NCBI RefSeq assembly: GCF_014650955.1
Contig: NZ_BMVY01000001.1
Coordinates: 310,001-374,000, forward strand
Source: Streptomyces tauricus
Lineage (GTDB): Bacteria; Actinomycetota; Actinomycetes; Streptomycetales; Streptomycetaceae
Direction of reading: 5' to 3'
DNA: 64,000 nucleotides
Under the pieces are notes generated by a model. It was not told the origin of the DNA. It searched no databases and saw only the letters and a program-made list of their open reading frames with translations. The translations under genes were made by a program, and so were the position numbers. Shown in pieces: positions 9,335 through 17,421 of this stretch (position 1 is its first letter; each line of letters starts with the position of its first letter).

Positions 9335-10251
9335 CCGTCAGCCGTCCCACCAGCGCGAGGACCGGGGTGACCCGTGTGGTGTGCGAGCAACTGGCGCCAC
9401 GGATCGGCGACCTGACCTACAACAAGGGGCTGGCCCTGGAAGCCGTCCGGCGCTCCCTGGCGGACGGGGCCGACATCGTCGTCCTCCCCGAACTGGTCAC
9501 CTCCGGTTACGTCTTCGAGACCGCCGAGGAGGCCCGCACCACGGCGATCACCGTCGAGGACCCCTTCTTCTCCGACCTGAGCGCGCTGCTCACCGGCACG
9601 CGGGGTGTCGTCGTCCTCGGCTTCTGCCAGGAAGCCGAGGACGCGGACGGCACGCTGTACAACAGCGCCGCCGTGGTCGACGCGAGCGGGGTGCGGGCCG
9701 TCTACCGCAAGACACATCTGTGGGACAGGGAGACGCTGTTCTTCACCCCAGGGGACCGGACCCCACCGGTGGTCGACACGGCACACGGCCGTATCGGGGT
9801 ACTGATCTGCTACGACCTGGAGTTCGCGGAGATGCCCCGCCGGCTCGCACTCGCCGGCGCCGACCTGATAGCCGTGCCGACCAACTGGCCGCTGGTCGAG
9901 CAGCCGGCCGGCCAGTATCCGGCGGAGATCATCCAGGCCCAGTCCGCCGCACGCGCCAACGGCGTCTTCATCGCGTGCGCGGACCGCGGCGGCGTCGAGC
10001 GCGGACAGCGGTGGACACAGGGCACGGCGGTCATCGACCAGTTCGGCTGGCTCACGTCCGACACGAAGGCCACGACCGGCTCGGGTGATCCGGCCGATCC
10101 GACCGGTCCGGACGATCCGGCCGCCTCGCCGCAGCGGGCCGTGGCCGACCTCTTCCTCCACCTGTCCCGCGACAAGGCCATCTCCCCGCACAACGACCTG
10201 CTCGGCGACCGCCGGCCCGACATCTACGCACAGGAGACCCCGCTGCTATGA
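9331..10251 (+). CDS. Carbon-nitrogen hydrolase (nitrilase superfamily)
   Basis: Soluble hydrolase of 306 residues acting on a non-peptide C-N bond (amide, carbamoyl or nitrile). The catalytic triad is visible: Glu54 (LPELVTSGY), Lys127 (YRKTHLW) and Cys160 (ICYDLEF). The region QSAARANGVFIACADR matches the dimer-interface end of the fold. A short Gly/Asp/Pro-rich insert lies near residues 250-265. Start GTG 9331 overlaps the permease stop, and the end overlaps the GH13 start. An amidohydrolase inside a sugar-import operon is unusual and suggests a substrate with an amide or similar nitrogen group. Family assignment is secure; the substrate is unknown. Confidence 0.9.
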   Translation: MTVSRPTSARTGVTRVVCEQLAPRIGDLTYNKGLALEAVRRSLADGADIVVLPELVTSGYVFETAEEARTTAITVEDPFFSDLSALLTGTRGVVVLGFCQEAEDADGTLYNSAAVVDASGVRAVYRKTHLWDRETLFFTPGDRTPPVVDTAHGRIGVLICYDLEFAEMPRRLALAGADLIAVPTNWPLVEQPAGQYPAEIIQAQSAARANGVFIACADRGGVERGQRWTQGTAVIDQFGWLTSDTKATTGSGDPADPTGPDDPAASPQRAVADLFLHLSRDKAISPHNDLLGDRRPDIYAQETPLL

Positions 10252-11993
10252 CCACAGCAGACTCCACTCCCGCAGCCGCACAGACCGGTCCGCTGTCCTC
10301 GGCGGCCGACGACGACTGGTGGCGCACCGCAGTCATCTACCAGATCTACCCGCGCTCGTTCGCCGACGGCGACGGTGACGGCACCGGTGACCTGCCCGGC
10401 ATCACCGGACGGCTCGACCACCTGGCGGACCTCGGGGTCGACGCCCTGTGGCTCTCCCCCTTCTATCCCTCGCCGCAGCGCGACGGCGGCTACGACGTGG
10501 CCGACTACCGCGCGGTCGACCCGCGCTACGGCACGCTCGCCGACTTCGACCAACTCCTGGCGCGCGCCCACGGGCTGGGCATCCGCGTGATCGTCGACCT
10601 CGTGCCCAACCACTGCTCCTCGGAGCACGCCGCGTTCCGTGCCGCGCTGGCCGCCGCCCCCGGCAGCGACGAGCGGGCCCTGTTCCACTTCCGCGACGGC
10701 CGCGGACCGGACGGCTCCCTGCCGCCCAACGACTGGACGTCGATGTTCGAGGGGGCCGCCTGGACCAGGGTCACCGAGGCCGACGGCCGTCCCGGGCAGT
10801 GGTACCTGCACCTGTTCGACCCCTCCCAGCCCGACTGGAACTGGGACAACCCCGCCGTACGGGCGGACTTCGGGCGGACGCTGCGGTTCTGGCTCGACCG
10901 CGGTGTCGACGGATTCCGCGTCGATGTGTGCGACGCCCTCGTCAAGGCCCCGGGGCTGCCCGACTGGCCCCGTCCGACCCACGGGGTGATCGAGCCTGTC
11001 GACGGCGTGATGCCTCCCATGTGGGACCAGGAGGGCATCCACGAGATCTTCCGCGGCTGGCGGCGGCTCCTGGACAGCTACGACGGCCGGCGCATCCTGT
11101 GCGCCGAGGCCTGGCTGCCGCCGGATCGCGCCGCCCGGATCATCCGCGCCGACGAGATGCACCAGGCCTTCAACTTCCGCTTCCTGGAGACACCCTGGCA
11201 GGCGGGCCCCCTGCGGAAGGTCATCACCGAGTCGCTGGCGGCCAACGACGCCGTCGGCGCGCCGACCACCTGGGTCCTGTCCAACCACGACGTGATGCGG
11301 CACGCAAGCCGCTTCGGATACGACGGACAGGTCGAGCTGGAACACGGCGTGGGCGCCGACGACCCGCAGCCCGACCGCCCCCTGGGACTGCGCCGGGCCC
11401 GAGCGGCCACCGCGCTCATGCTGGCCCTGCCCGGGTCCGCCTATCTGTACCAGGGCGAGGAACTGGGCCTGCCCGAGGCGACCTCGCTGCCGGACGCGGC
11501 ACGCCAGGACCCGGTGTGGGAACGGTCAGGACACCGCATCCGAGGGCGCGACGGCTGCCGGGTGCCCCTGCCGTGGACCGAGGAGGGCCCCGCCCTCGGT
11601 TTCGGCACCGGCACCGGGTCCGACACCTGGCTGCCCCAGCCGTCCGACTACGGTTCCTACGCCGTGGCCGCACAGCGGGGCCGCCCGGGGTCGACGCTGG
11701 AGCTGTACCGCACCCTGCTGGACCTGCGCCGCCGGTACCGGCTGGGGGAGGGGACGCTCACATGGGTGGCCTCCTCCGACGACGTCCCGCGCCCCGGGGG
11801 CGACGACGTCCTGCACCTCGCCAACGGCCCCGTCGAAGTCGTCGCCAACCTCGGCGGGCACCCCGTCCCCCTGCCTCCCGCGGCACGGGTGCTGGCCGCG
11901 TCCGAGCCGGTGACGACCGAGGTACCGCCGGATGCCACGGTCTGGTTCACCACCGGGGAGGCCGACACCACGGGGGAGGCCAACACCGCGTAG
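10248..11993 (+). CDS. GH13 alpha-glucosidase-type glycoside hydrolase
   Basis: Intracellular glycoside hydrolase family 13 enzyme, 581 residues, of the oligo-1,6-glucosidase/trehalose-synthase-like branch. Conserved regions are in order: WWRTAVIYQIYPRSF start, DLVPNH (region I), FRVDVCDAL with nucleophile about Asp226 (region II), CAEAW with acid/base about Glu287 (region III) and LSNHDVMRH with about Asp348 (region IV), then YLYQGEELGLPE. A beta-rich C-terminal domain follows, with a short Thr/Gly-rich tail. It hydrolyses, or possibly transfers, alpha-linked glucose. The four-base overlap with the nitrilase gene makes it the last cistron of the LysR-linked locus. There is no signal peptide. 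Confidence 0.93.
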   Translation: MTTADSTPAAAQTGPLSSAADDDWWRTAVIYQIYPRSFADGDGDGTGDLPGITGRLDHLADLGVDALWLSPFYPSPQRDGGYDVADYRAVDPRYGTLADFDQLLARAHGLGIRVIVDLVPNHCSSEHAAFRAALAAAPGSDERALFHFRDGRGPDGSLPPNDWTSMFEGAAWTRVTEADGRPGQWYLHLFDPSQPDWNWDNPAVRADFGRTLRFWLDRGVDGFRVDVCDALVKAPGLPDWPRPTHGVIEPVDGVMPPMWDQEGIHEIFRGWRRLLDSYDGRRILCAEAWLPPDRAARIIRADEMHQAFNFRFLETPWQAGPLRKVITESLAANDAVGAPTTWVLSNHDVMRHASRFGYDGQVELEHGVGADDPQPDRPLGLRRARAATALMLALPGSAYLYQGEELGLPEATSLPDAARQDPVWERSGHRIRGRDGCRVPLPWTEEGPALGFGTGTGSDTWLPQPSDYGSYAVAAQRGRPGSTLELYRTLLDLRRRYRLGEGTLTWVASSDDVPRPGGDDVLHLANGPVEVVANLGGHPVPLPPAARVLAASEPVTTEVPPDATVWFTTGEADTTGEANTA

Positions 11994-12018
11994 GAGCACG
12001 CCGGTTAGGATCCGGTCC

Positions 12019-12963
12019 ATGTCGCTGACCGTGCGGGACGTGGACCGGTTCCAGACGCTGAGGCCTCGTCTGGAGGCCATCGCCTACCGCCTCCTCGGTT
12101 CGGCGAGCGAGGCCGAGGACGTCGTACAGGAGACGTTCCTGCGGTGGCAGGCCGCCGACACCGGACGCATCGAGGTCCTGGAGGCCTGGTTGACGAAGGT
12201 GCTCACCAACCTGTGCCTCAACCAGCTCACCTCGGCCCGCGCACGACGCGAGAGGTACGTCGGGCAGTGGCTTCCCGAGCCGCTGCTCGACGGGGACCCG
12301 ATGCTCGGCCCCGCGGGCACCGCCGAGCAGCGCGAGTCGCTCTCGTACGCGGTCCTGACCCTCATGGAGCGGCTGTCCCCCAACGAGCGGGCCGTGTACG
12401 TGCTGCGGGAGGCCTTCGACTACCCGCACCGGGAGATCGCCGAGATCGTCGGCATCACCGAGGCGGCCAGTCAGCAGATCTTCCACCGGGCCAAGCGGCA
12501 CATCACCGACGGCAGGGCCCGCGCCGAGATCGACGGGGCCGCCGCCCGGCGGATCGTCGAGGAGTTCCTGTCGGCCGCCACCACGGGGAAGACCGAGCCG
12601 CTCGTGCGGCTGCTCACCGGTGACGCCGTCTCGGTCGGCGACGGCGGCGGGAAGGTCCCGGCCAGGGCCACGCCGTTCGAGGGCGCCCTCGCGGTCGCGA
12701 AGTTCATGCGGGGCCTGTTCAGGCCGGCACCGGCCAAGCGCGCTCTGCTCGGCGGTTCGGCCGAGATACACCTGACGACCGCCAACGGCGGACTCGCCAT
12801 CGTCGCCGTGGTCGCGGGCAAGGTCGTCGGCATCACCTGCCCGGAGATCACCGCCGAGGGCATCGCCGCGTTCCGCAGCCAGGTCAACCCCGACAAGCTG
12901 GAACGCGCGACCGAGGTGTGGGCGGCGGCCGACCACGGGGAACCGCTCTTCCACGCCTTCTGA
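12019..12963 (+). CDS. sigJ: ECF41-group RNA polymerase sigma factor (SigJ type)
   Basis: ECF sigma factor of 314 residues with regions sigma2 (about 12-75) and sigma4 (about 115-170) and a C-terminal SnoaL-like domain. The hallmarks of ECF41 are present: WLPEPL in the linker (near residue 84), DGGGK (near 208) and NPDKL (near 290). In this group the C-terminal domain is thought to regulate the sigma factor in place of a separate anti-sigma factor. The start is ATG 12019, 25 bases after the GH13 gene. ECF41 genes usually neighbour an oxidoreductase, epimerase or carboxymuconolactone decarboxylase gene that they control; the next gene, a flavin oxidoreductase, fits this rule. Confidence 0.93.
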   Translation: MSLTVRDVDRFQTLRPRLEAIAYRLLGSASEAEDVVQETFLRWQAADTGRIEVLEAWLTKVLTNLCLNQLTSARARRERYVGQWLPEPLLDGDPMLGPAGTAEQRESLSYAVLTLMERLSPNERAVYVLREAFDYPHREIAEIVGITEAASQQIFHRAKRHITDGRARAEIDGAAARRIVEEFLSAATTGKTEPLVRLLTGDAVSVGDGGGKVPARATPFEGALAVAKFMRGLFRPAPAKRALLGGSAEIHLTTANGGLAIVAVVAGKVVGITCPEITAEGIAAFRSQVNPDKLERATEVWAAADHGEPLFHAF

Positions 12964-12968
12964 CGCGA

Positions 12969-12984
12969 TGTGAGCTGCTTCACA
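12969..12984. promoter_or_regulatory. CRP-type palindrome upstream of the flavin oxidoreductase
   Basis: TGTGA-GCTGCT-TCACA is an exact match to the TGTGA-N6-TCACA half-site arrangement of CRP-family proteins. It lies six bases after the sigJ stop and 94 bases before the oxidoreductase start. A CGTCACA element at 13028-13034 differs by one base from the TGTCACA -35 element reported for ECF41 promoters, though the -10 is poor. Function is inferred. Confidence 0.4.
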
Positions 12985-13077
12985 CGGAGTTCCTGTCAGG
13001 GATCGGCGTGCTGCCCGGTTCAAGGGGCGTCACAGCGCTCGACACGGGCCGGACCCGCGCAGACAGGAGTCGCCATC

Positions 13078-14283
13078 ATGCAGCACCGCATCATCGTTCT
13101 CGGCGCCGGATACACCGGAGCCATCGCGGCCGGCCGCCTCGCCAGGCGGCTGCACCGTGACGAGGTCGCCATCACCCTCGTCAACGCCGAGCCCGACTTC
13201 GTCGAACGCGTCCGGATGCACCAGCTCGCGGCCGGCCAGGACCTCACGCCGCGCCCCTTGAGCGAGATGTTCGAGGGCACCGGCGTCGAGCTGAGGATCG
13301 CCGAGGTGACCGGTGTCGACGCCGACCGCAGGACGGTCACCGTCACCGAGAAGGACGGCGTGACCGGACAACTGCCGTACGACACCCTCGTGTACGCCCT
13401 CGGCAGCGGCTGGAACGACCAGGGCGTCACCGGTACCGCCGAGCACGCTTACGAGATCGCGAGCAGGCCCGGAGCGCTCCGGCTGCGCGAGCGGCTGGCC
13501 GGCCTTGCGGCCGGACAGCCCGTGGTCGTCGTCGGCGCCGGTCTCACGGGTGTGGAGGCCGCGACGGAGCTGGCCGAGGCCCGCCCGGACCTCGCTGTCG
13601 CCCTCGTCGCCCGCGGCGGCCTCGGCGACTGGCTCTCGGACAAGGGGCGCGCCCACCTGCGCAAGGTCGTCGGCGAGCTGGGCATCACCGTGCACGAGAA
13701 CACCGCCGTGACGGAGGTCCGGGCCGACCGGGTCACCATCGCCGACGGCGGGACCGTCCCCGCCGCGGTCACCGTGTGGACGACCGGCTTCGCGGTCCAC
13801 CCGATCGCGAGCGCCACCACCCTGGAGACCACCGGCACCGGACAGATCGTGGTCGACCGGACGATGCGCTCGCTCTCGCACCCGGATGTCTATGTCGTCG
13901 GCGACGCGGCCATGGCGATGGGCCCCGGCGACAAGCCGCTGCGGATGTCGTGCGCCTCGGGCACCCCCGCCGCGTGGCAGGCCGCCGATGCCGTCGCGGC
14001 ACGCCTGACCGGCGGCAAACTGCCGCACGCGCCGGTGAGGTACTTCAACCAGTGCATCTCGCTGGGCCGCAAGGAGGGCCTGATCCAGTACGTCACCGCC
14101 GACGACCGGGCCGTCGACGCGACCCTCACCGGCCGACTGGCCGCCCTCTACAAGGAGTTGGTCTGCAAGGGAGCCGTCTGGGGTGTCGCCAATCCGACCC
14201 TCGGCCTGCCCGCCCGTCGCCGCCATGTCGTGGGGGAGACGGCCGGGACGGGGACGGGGACGGCCGTCGGGGCAGCGGTCTGA
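13078..14283 (+). CDS. FAD-dependent NAD(P)-disulfide-type oxidoreductase
   Basis: Flavoprotein of 401 residues resembling type II NADH dehydrogenase or ferredoxin-reductase-like proteins. It has an N-terminal FAD-binding motif GAGYTGAIAAG (about 8-18), a second dinucleotide motif VVVGAGLTGVEAATEL (about 145-160) and the FAD-contact motif DVYVVGDAAMA (about 270). The C-terminal part (YFNQCISLGRKEGL) is typical of NDH-2-like proteins. The ATG at 13078 has an AGGAG site. It follows the ECF41 sigma factor and is its probable target, so a role in redox or envelope stress is likely. The electron acceptor is unknown. Confidence 0.9.
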   Translation: MQHRIIVLGAGYTGAIAAGRLARRLHRDEVAITLVNAEPDFVERVRMHQLAAGQDLTPRPLSEMFEGTGVELRIAEVTGVDADRRTVTVTEKDGVTGQLPYDTLVYALGSGWNDQGVTGTAEHAYEIASRPGALRLRERLAGLAAGQPVVVVGAGLTGVEAATELAEARPDLAVALVARGGLGDWLSDKGRAHLRKVVGELGITVHENTAVTEVRADRVTIADGGTVPAAVTVWTTGFAVHPIASATTLETTGTGQIVVDRTMRSLSHPDVYVVGDAAMAMGPGDKPLRMSCASGTPAAWQAADAVAARLTGGKLPHAPVRYFNQCISLGRKEGLIQYVTADDRAVDATLTGRLAALYKELVCKGAVWGVANPTLGLPARRRHVVGETAGTGTGTAVGAAV

Positions 14284-14351
14284 CGGCAACGGCGCACGGC
14301 GGGCGGCCCCCAGGAGTCATGGATGCGCGGGCCCGGGGAAACCGACCGGGC

Positions 14352-15119
14352 ATGGACGCAACGACAACGACGCGCGCACGGAGCCTGATCGCCCTGATGG
14401 CGATCGTCCCACTCGTCGCGGCGTGCGGCGCAGGCCACGACGGGAACGACGGCGAGGGCGCCTGGGGGGCCGCGGCACAGCCTGCCGTGGCCCGGGGCGC
14501 CGACCTGGTGATCACCACCGACAACGGGGTGCGGCTGCGCCCCGCCGACGGTGACCGGGTGGGCGTCGGGGGCCACATCCGGCACGAGTGGTCGCACCGG
14601 GACGACACCTGGGTGCTCGACCTGTCGTGCCCGAAGCAGGACACCCACGGCCGGGAGTGTGCCCGTATGCCCGAGGTCGACGTCCCCGAGGGCACGTCCG
14701 TCACCGTCTCCGCCCGCAACGCCGGTATCGACGTGGCCGGTGTCTCCGCCGCGCTGGACCTCACGACCGTCAACGGCGATGTCACCGTGACCAGGTCGGG
14801 CCGCAAGGACGCCGCCGTCCGGCTGGAGACCCGCAACGGATCCGTTCGCGCGGGTACCCTGCGCGCCAAGGACGTGCACGCCGAGACGGTGAACGGCGAC
14901 GTGACGCTCGACTGCGCCACCTCCCCGGGCGGCGTCGGCGGCCGCACCACCAACGGCTCGGTCCGGGTCATGCTGCCGCACGACGCGCCCGCCTACCGGG
15001 TCGCGGCGACCACGGACAACGGCCGCCCCTCGGTCACCGTCCCCGCCGGAGACGAGGACGACGACCGCAGCATGACGCTCACCACCGTCAACGGTGACGT
15101 CACGGCCGGCGTGGAGTAG
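14352..15119 (+). CDS. DUF4097-type lipoprotein
   Basis: Predicted surface lipoprotein of 255 residues. A signal peptide with lipobox VAAC (near residue 24) precedes a repetitive beta-strand domain with recurring T-x-NG units (TTDNGVRL, TTVNGDVTV, ETRNGSVRA, ETVNGDVTL, RTTNGSVRV, TTDNGRPSV, TTVNGDVTA), typical of the right-handed beta-helical DUF4097 family. Function is unknown. Start ATG 14352 is chosen for the signal peptide; ATG 14319 with a nearby AGGAG would add 11 residues. It lies 68 bases after the oxidoreductase and may be cotranscribed with it. The next gene is convergent. Confidence 0.8.
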   Translation: MDATTTTRARSLIALMAIVPLVAACGAGHDGNDGEGAWGAAAQPAVARGADLVITTDNGVRLRPADGDRVGVGGHIRHEWSHRDDTWVLDLSCPKQDTHGRECARMPEVDVPEGTSVTVSARNAGIDVAGVSAALDLTTVNGDVTVTRSGRKDAAVRLETRNGSVRAGTLRAKDVHAETVNGDVTLDCATSPGGVGGRTTNGSVRVMLPHDAPAYRVAATTDNGRPSVTVPAGDEDDDRSMTLTTVNGDVTAGVE

Positions 15120-15147
15120 GCACTTACCGCACGCGCCAGGGGTTGGC

Positions 15148-17421
15148 TCAGGGCCCGACAGTGAGGGCGGCTCCCCTGGTCCTGGCGGACGAGGGGCCTG
15201 TCTCCAGCAGGAGTTCGCCCGCCTCGACACCCACGGAGAGGTCGCGCGTCACCGAGCCGAGCGTGTCCGCGTCGATGTCGAACACGGCTTCCGCGCTCTC
15301 ACCCGGCGCGAGCCGGACACGGGCGAACCCGCGCAGCTCTCTCGCCCTGGGCCACGAGGAGCCGCCCGACATCCGCCGCACATACAACTGCACGGTCTCG
15401 CACACCGGCCGCCGCCCCGTGTTCGTGACGGTGACCGTACAGGTCAGCGTGGGCGCGTCCAGGGACACGGACGTACGCGACAGCTTCGGTTCGCCGTAGG
15501 ACACCGTCGTGTACGACAGCCCGTGGCCGAACGGGTGGCGGGCGGACGCCGGTTGATCGACGTATCCCCGGTAGCCGTGGTCCTTGCCGTTGTAGAAGAC
15601 GGGCAGCTGCGCCGCCGAGCGCGGCACCGACACGGGGAGGCGCCCCTCCGGCTCCGCCCGGCCGAAGAGGACATCGGCGACCGCGGCTCCGCCCCACGGC
15701 CCCGGATACCAGGCGCTCAGCACGGCGCCCGCGGTACGGGAGAGGTCGGGCAGCGCGTGCGGGCGTCCCTGGACCAGGACCACGACGACCGGTGTGCCGG
15801 TGGCGGCCACGGCGTCCAGCAACCGCAACTGCCCTTCGGGCAGCGTGAGTTCGGCCAGATCGACGCCCTCGCCGCAGGTCATGCCGCTCGGCGTGGCGGA
15901 GCCGACGCGCGCGGCGCCGTTGTCGTCGAAGGCCGTGTCGCCGTCGCGGGCGCTGGAACCGCCCAGCACCAGCACGGCCACCTCGGCCGCGGCGGCCAGG
16001 GCGACCGCTTCGGGGAGCGCGGACAGATCGGCGCCGGTCAGCGCGCACCCGGCGGCATGGGTGACCTCGGCGCCGTCGGGTGCGGCGTCGCGGATGCCCT
16101 GCAGCACGGTGATGCCCGTCCCGGGCCGCTGGGGCGCGGTGTAGTCCCCGATCTGGTGCGGTACGGAGTCGGCGCCCGGCCCCAGTACGGCGATCCGCCG
16201 GGCCGCCGGACCCAACGGCAGGGTGTCCCCGTCGTGTTCGAGCAGGACGACGGCGGCTCGGGCGATCCGCTCGCTCAACTCCCGCACGGCATAAGGCGTT
16301 TCATGGGCCGGCCGACCGGACGTGTACGGCTGCTCGAAGAGGCCGAGCCGGAACTTGAGCGTGAGGACCCGGGCGACGGCGGTGTCGAGCGTGGCCTCGG
16401 GAACGAGTCCACGGGTGACGGCCTCGCCCAGCCGTGGGAAGGCGGCGTCCCACAGGCTGAGGTCGCAGCCCGCCGACAGGGCCATGGCTCCCGCGGCCAC
16501 CGGGTCACCGGTGAGGCGGACCAGCCGGTCGATGGCGCCGCCGTCCGCCATGACGATCCCGTCATAACCCCACTGGTCACGCAGGAGCCCCGTGAGGAGA
16601 GGGTGGTTGGCGACGCAGGGCAGGCCGTCCAGCTCGTTGTAGGCCGCCATCACGCCCGCCGCACCGGCCCGGACGCCCGCGCGTGCCGCCGCGAGGTGGA
16701 TCTCGTGGAGTTCCCTCGGCCCCAGTTCGGTGGCCGCGCTGTTGCGTCCGCCGACCGTGGCACCCTGCCCGGCGAAATGCTTGAGCACGACCGCGGTGTC
16801 CGCCCGGCGCATACCGCGTACCAGCGCCTGCGTGAACCGGGCCGCCAGGTGGGGGTCCTCGCCGAAGCACTCCTCGGCGCGGCCCCAGCGCGGGTCGCGG
16901 ACCAGGTCGAGGGCCGACACGAGCGCCACATGGCCGCCGCGGGCGCGCAGTTCGGCGCCCGCCGCCTCGGCGGCTGCCTCGTACAGGCCGGGGTCCCAGG
17001 TGGCGCCCACGGCGAGGTTCACCGGCAGGACGGTGCCGTCGAGGGCCTGGTGGCCGTGCGGCACCTCCTCCACGAACAGCACCGGGACGCCCAGGCGGGT
17101 GTGCTCCACGACGTATCGCTGCACGTCGTCCGAGACCCGGGCGCCGTAGGCCGCCGTGATGCCGTCCGCGAACCCGACCCCCGACCAGGGGTCGGCGCGC
17201 TGGAGACCGTAGAGGGCGCCCATGCCGTCGTGCGCGGCGACCTCGGCCCGGAAGGCGTCGGTGAGCCGGTGGTCACCGGACGACCTGCGCTCGTAGGCGT
17301 CCCAGCCGTAGAGGCGCTGGTTGACCTGGCCCACCTTCTCCTGGAGGGTCATGCGGCCCAGCAGGTCCCGCACCCGGGTCTCGACCGGCGCGTCCGGGTC
17401 CCGGTAGAGCGGGCCGGTCAT
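15148..17421 (-). CDS. GH3 beta-glucosidase/beta-xylosidase
   Basis: Family 3 glycoside hydrolase of 757 residues without a signal peptide, so cytoplasmic. It has the N-terminal TIM-barrel with LLGRMTLQEKVGQ and a KHFAGQGAT motif. The nucleophile aspartate sits in the GYDGIVMADGGAID stretch. An alpha/beta sandwich and a C-terminal fibronectin-III-like domain (TVTVTNTGRRPVCETVQLYV) follow. The nucleophile loop reads MADGG instead of the common SDW, as seen in some aryl-glycosidase branches. The ATG at 17421 overlaps the stop of the upstream GH5-like gene; an in-frame extension to 18003 is Arg-rich and rejected. It is the last cistron of the LacI-controlled operon and removes terminal beta-linked sugars. 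Confidence 0.92.
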   Translation of the reverse strand: MTGPLYRDPDAPVETRVRDLLGRMTLQEKVGQVNQRLYGWDAYERRSSGDHRLTDAFRAEVAAHDGMGALYGLQRADPWSGVGFADGITAAYGARVSDDVQRYVVEHTRLGVPVLFVEEVPHGHQALDGTVLPVNLAVGATWDPGLYEAAAEAAGAELRARGGHVALVSALDLVRDPRWGRAEECFGEDPHLAARFTQALVRGMRRADTAVVLKHFAGQGATVGGRNSAATELGPRELHEIHLAAARAGVRAGAAGVMAAYNELDGLPCVANHPLLTGLLRDQWGYDGIVMADGGAIDRLVRLTGDPVAAGAMALSAGCDLSLWDAAFPRLGEAVTRGLVPEATLDTAVARVLTLKFRLGLFEQPYTSGRPAHETPYAVRELSERIARAAVVLLEHDGDTLPLGPAARRIAVLGPGADSVPHQIGDYTAPQRPGTGITVLQGIRDAAPDGAEVTHAAGCALTGADLSALPEAVALAAAAEVAVLVLGGSSARDGDTAFDDNGAARVGSATPSGMTCGEGVDLAELTLPEGQLRLLDAVAATGTPVVVVLVQGRPHALPDLSRTAGAVLSAWYPGPWGGAAVADVLFGRAEPEGRLPVSVPRSAAQLPVFYNGKDHGYRGYVDQPASARHPFGHGLSYTTVSYGEPKLSRTSVSLDAPTLTCTVTVTNTGRRPVCETVQLYVRRMSGGSSWPRARELRGFARVRLAPGESAEAVFDIDADTLGSVTRDLSVGVEAGELLLETGPSSARTRGAALTVGP

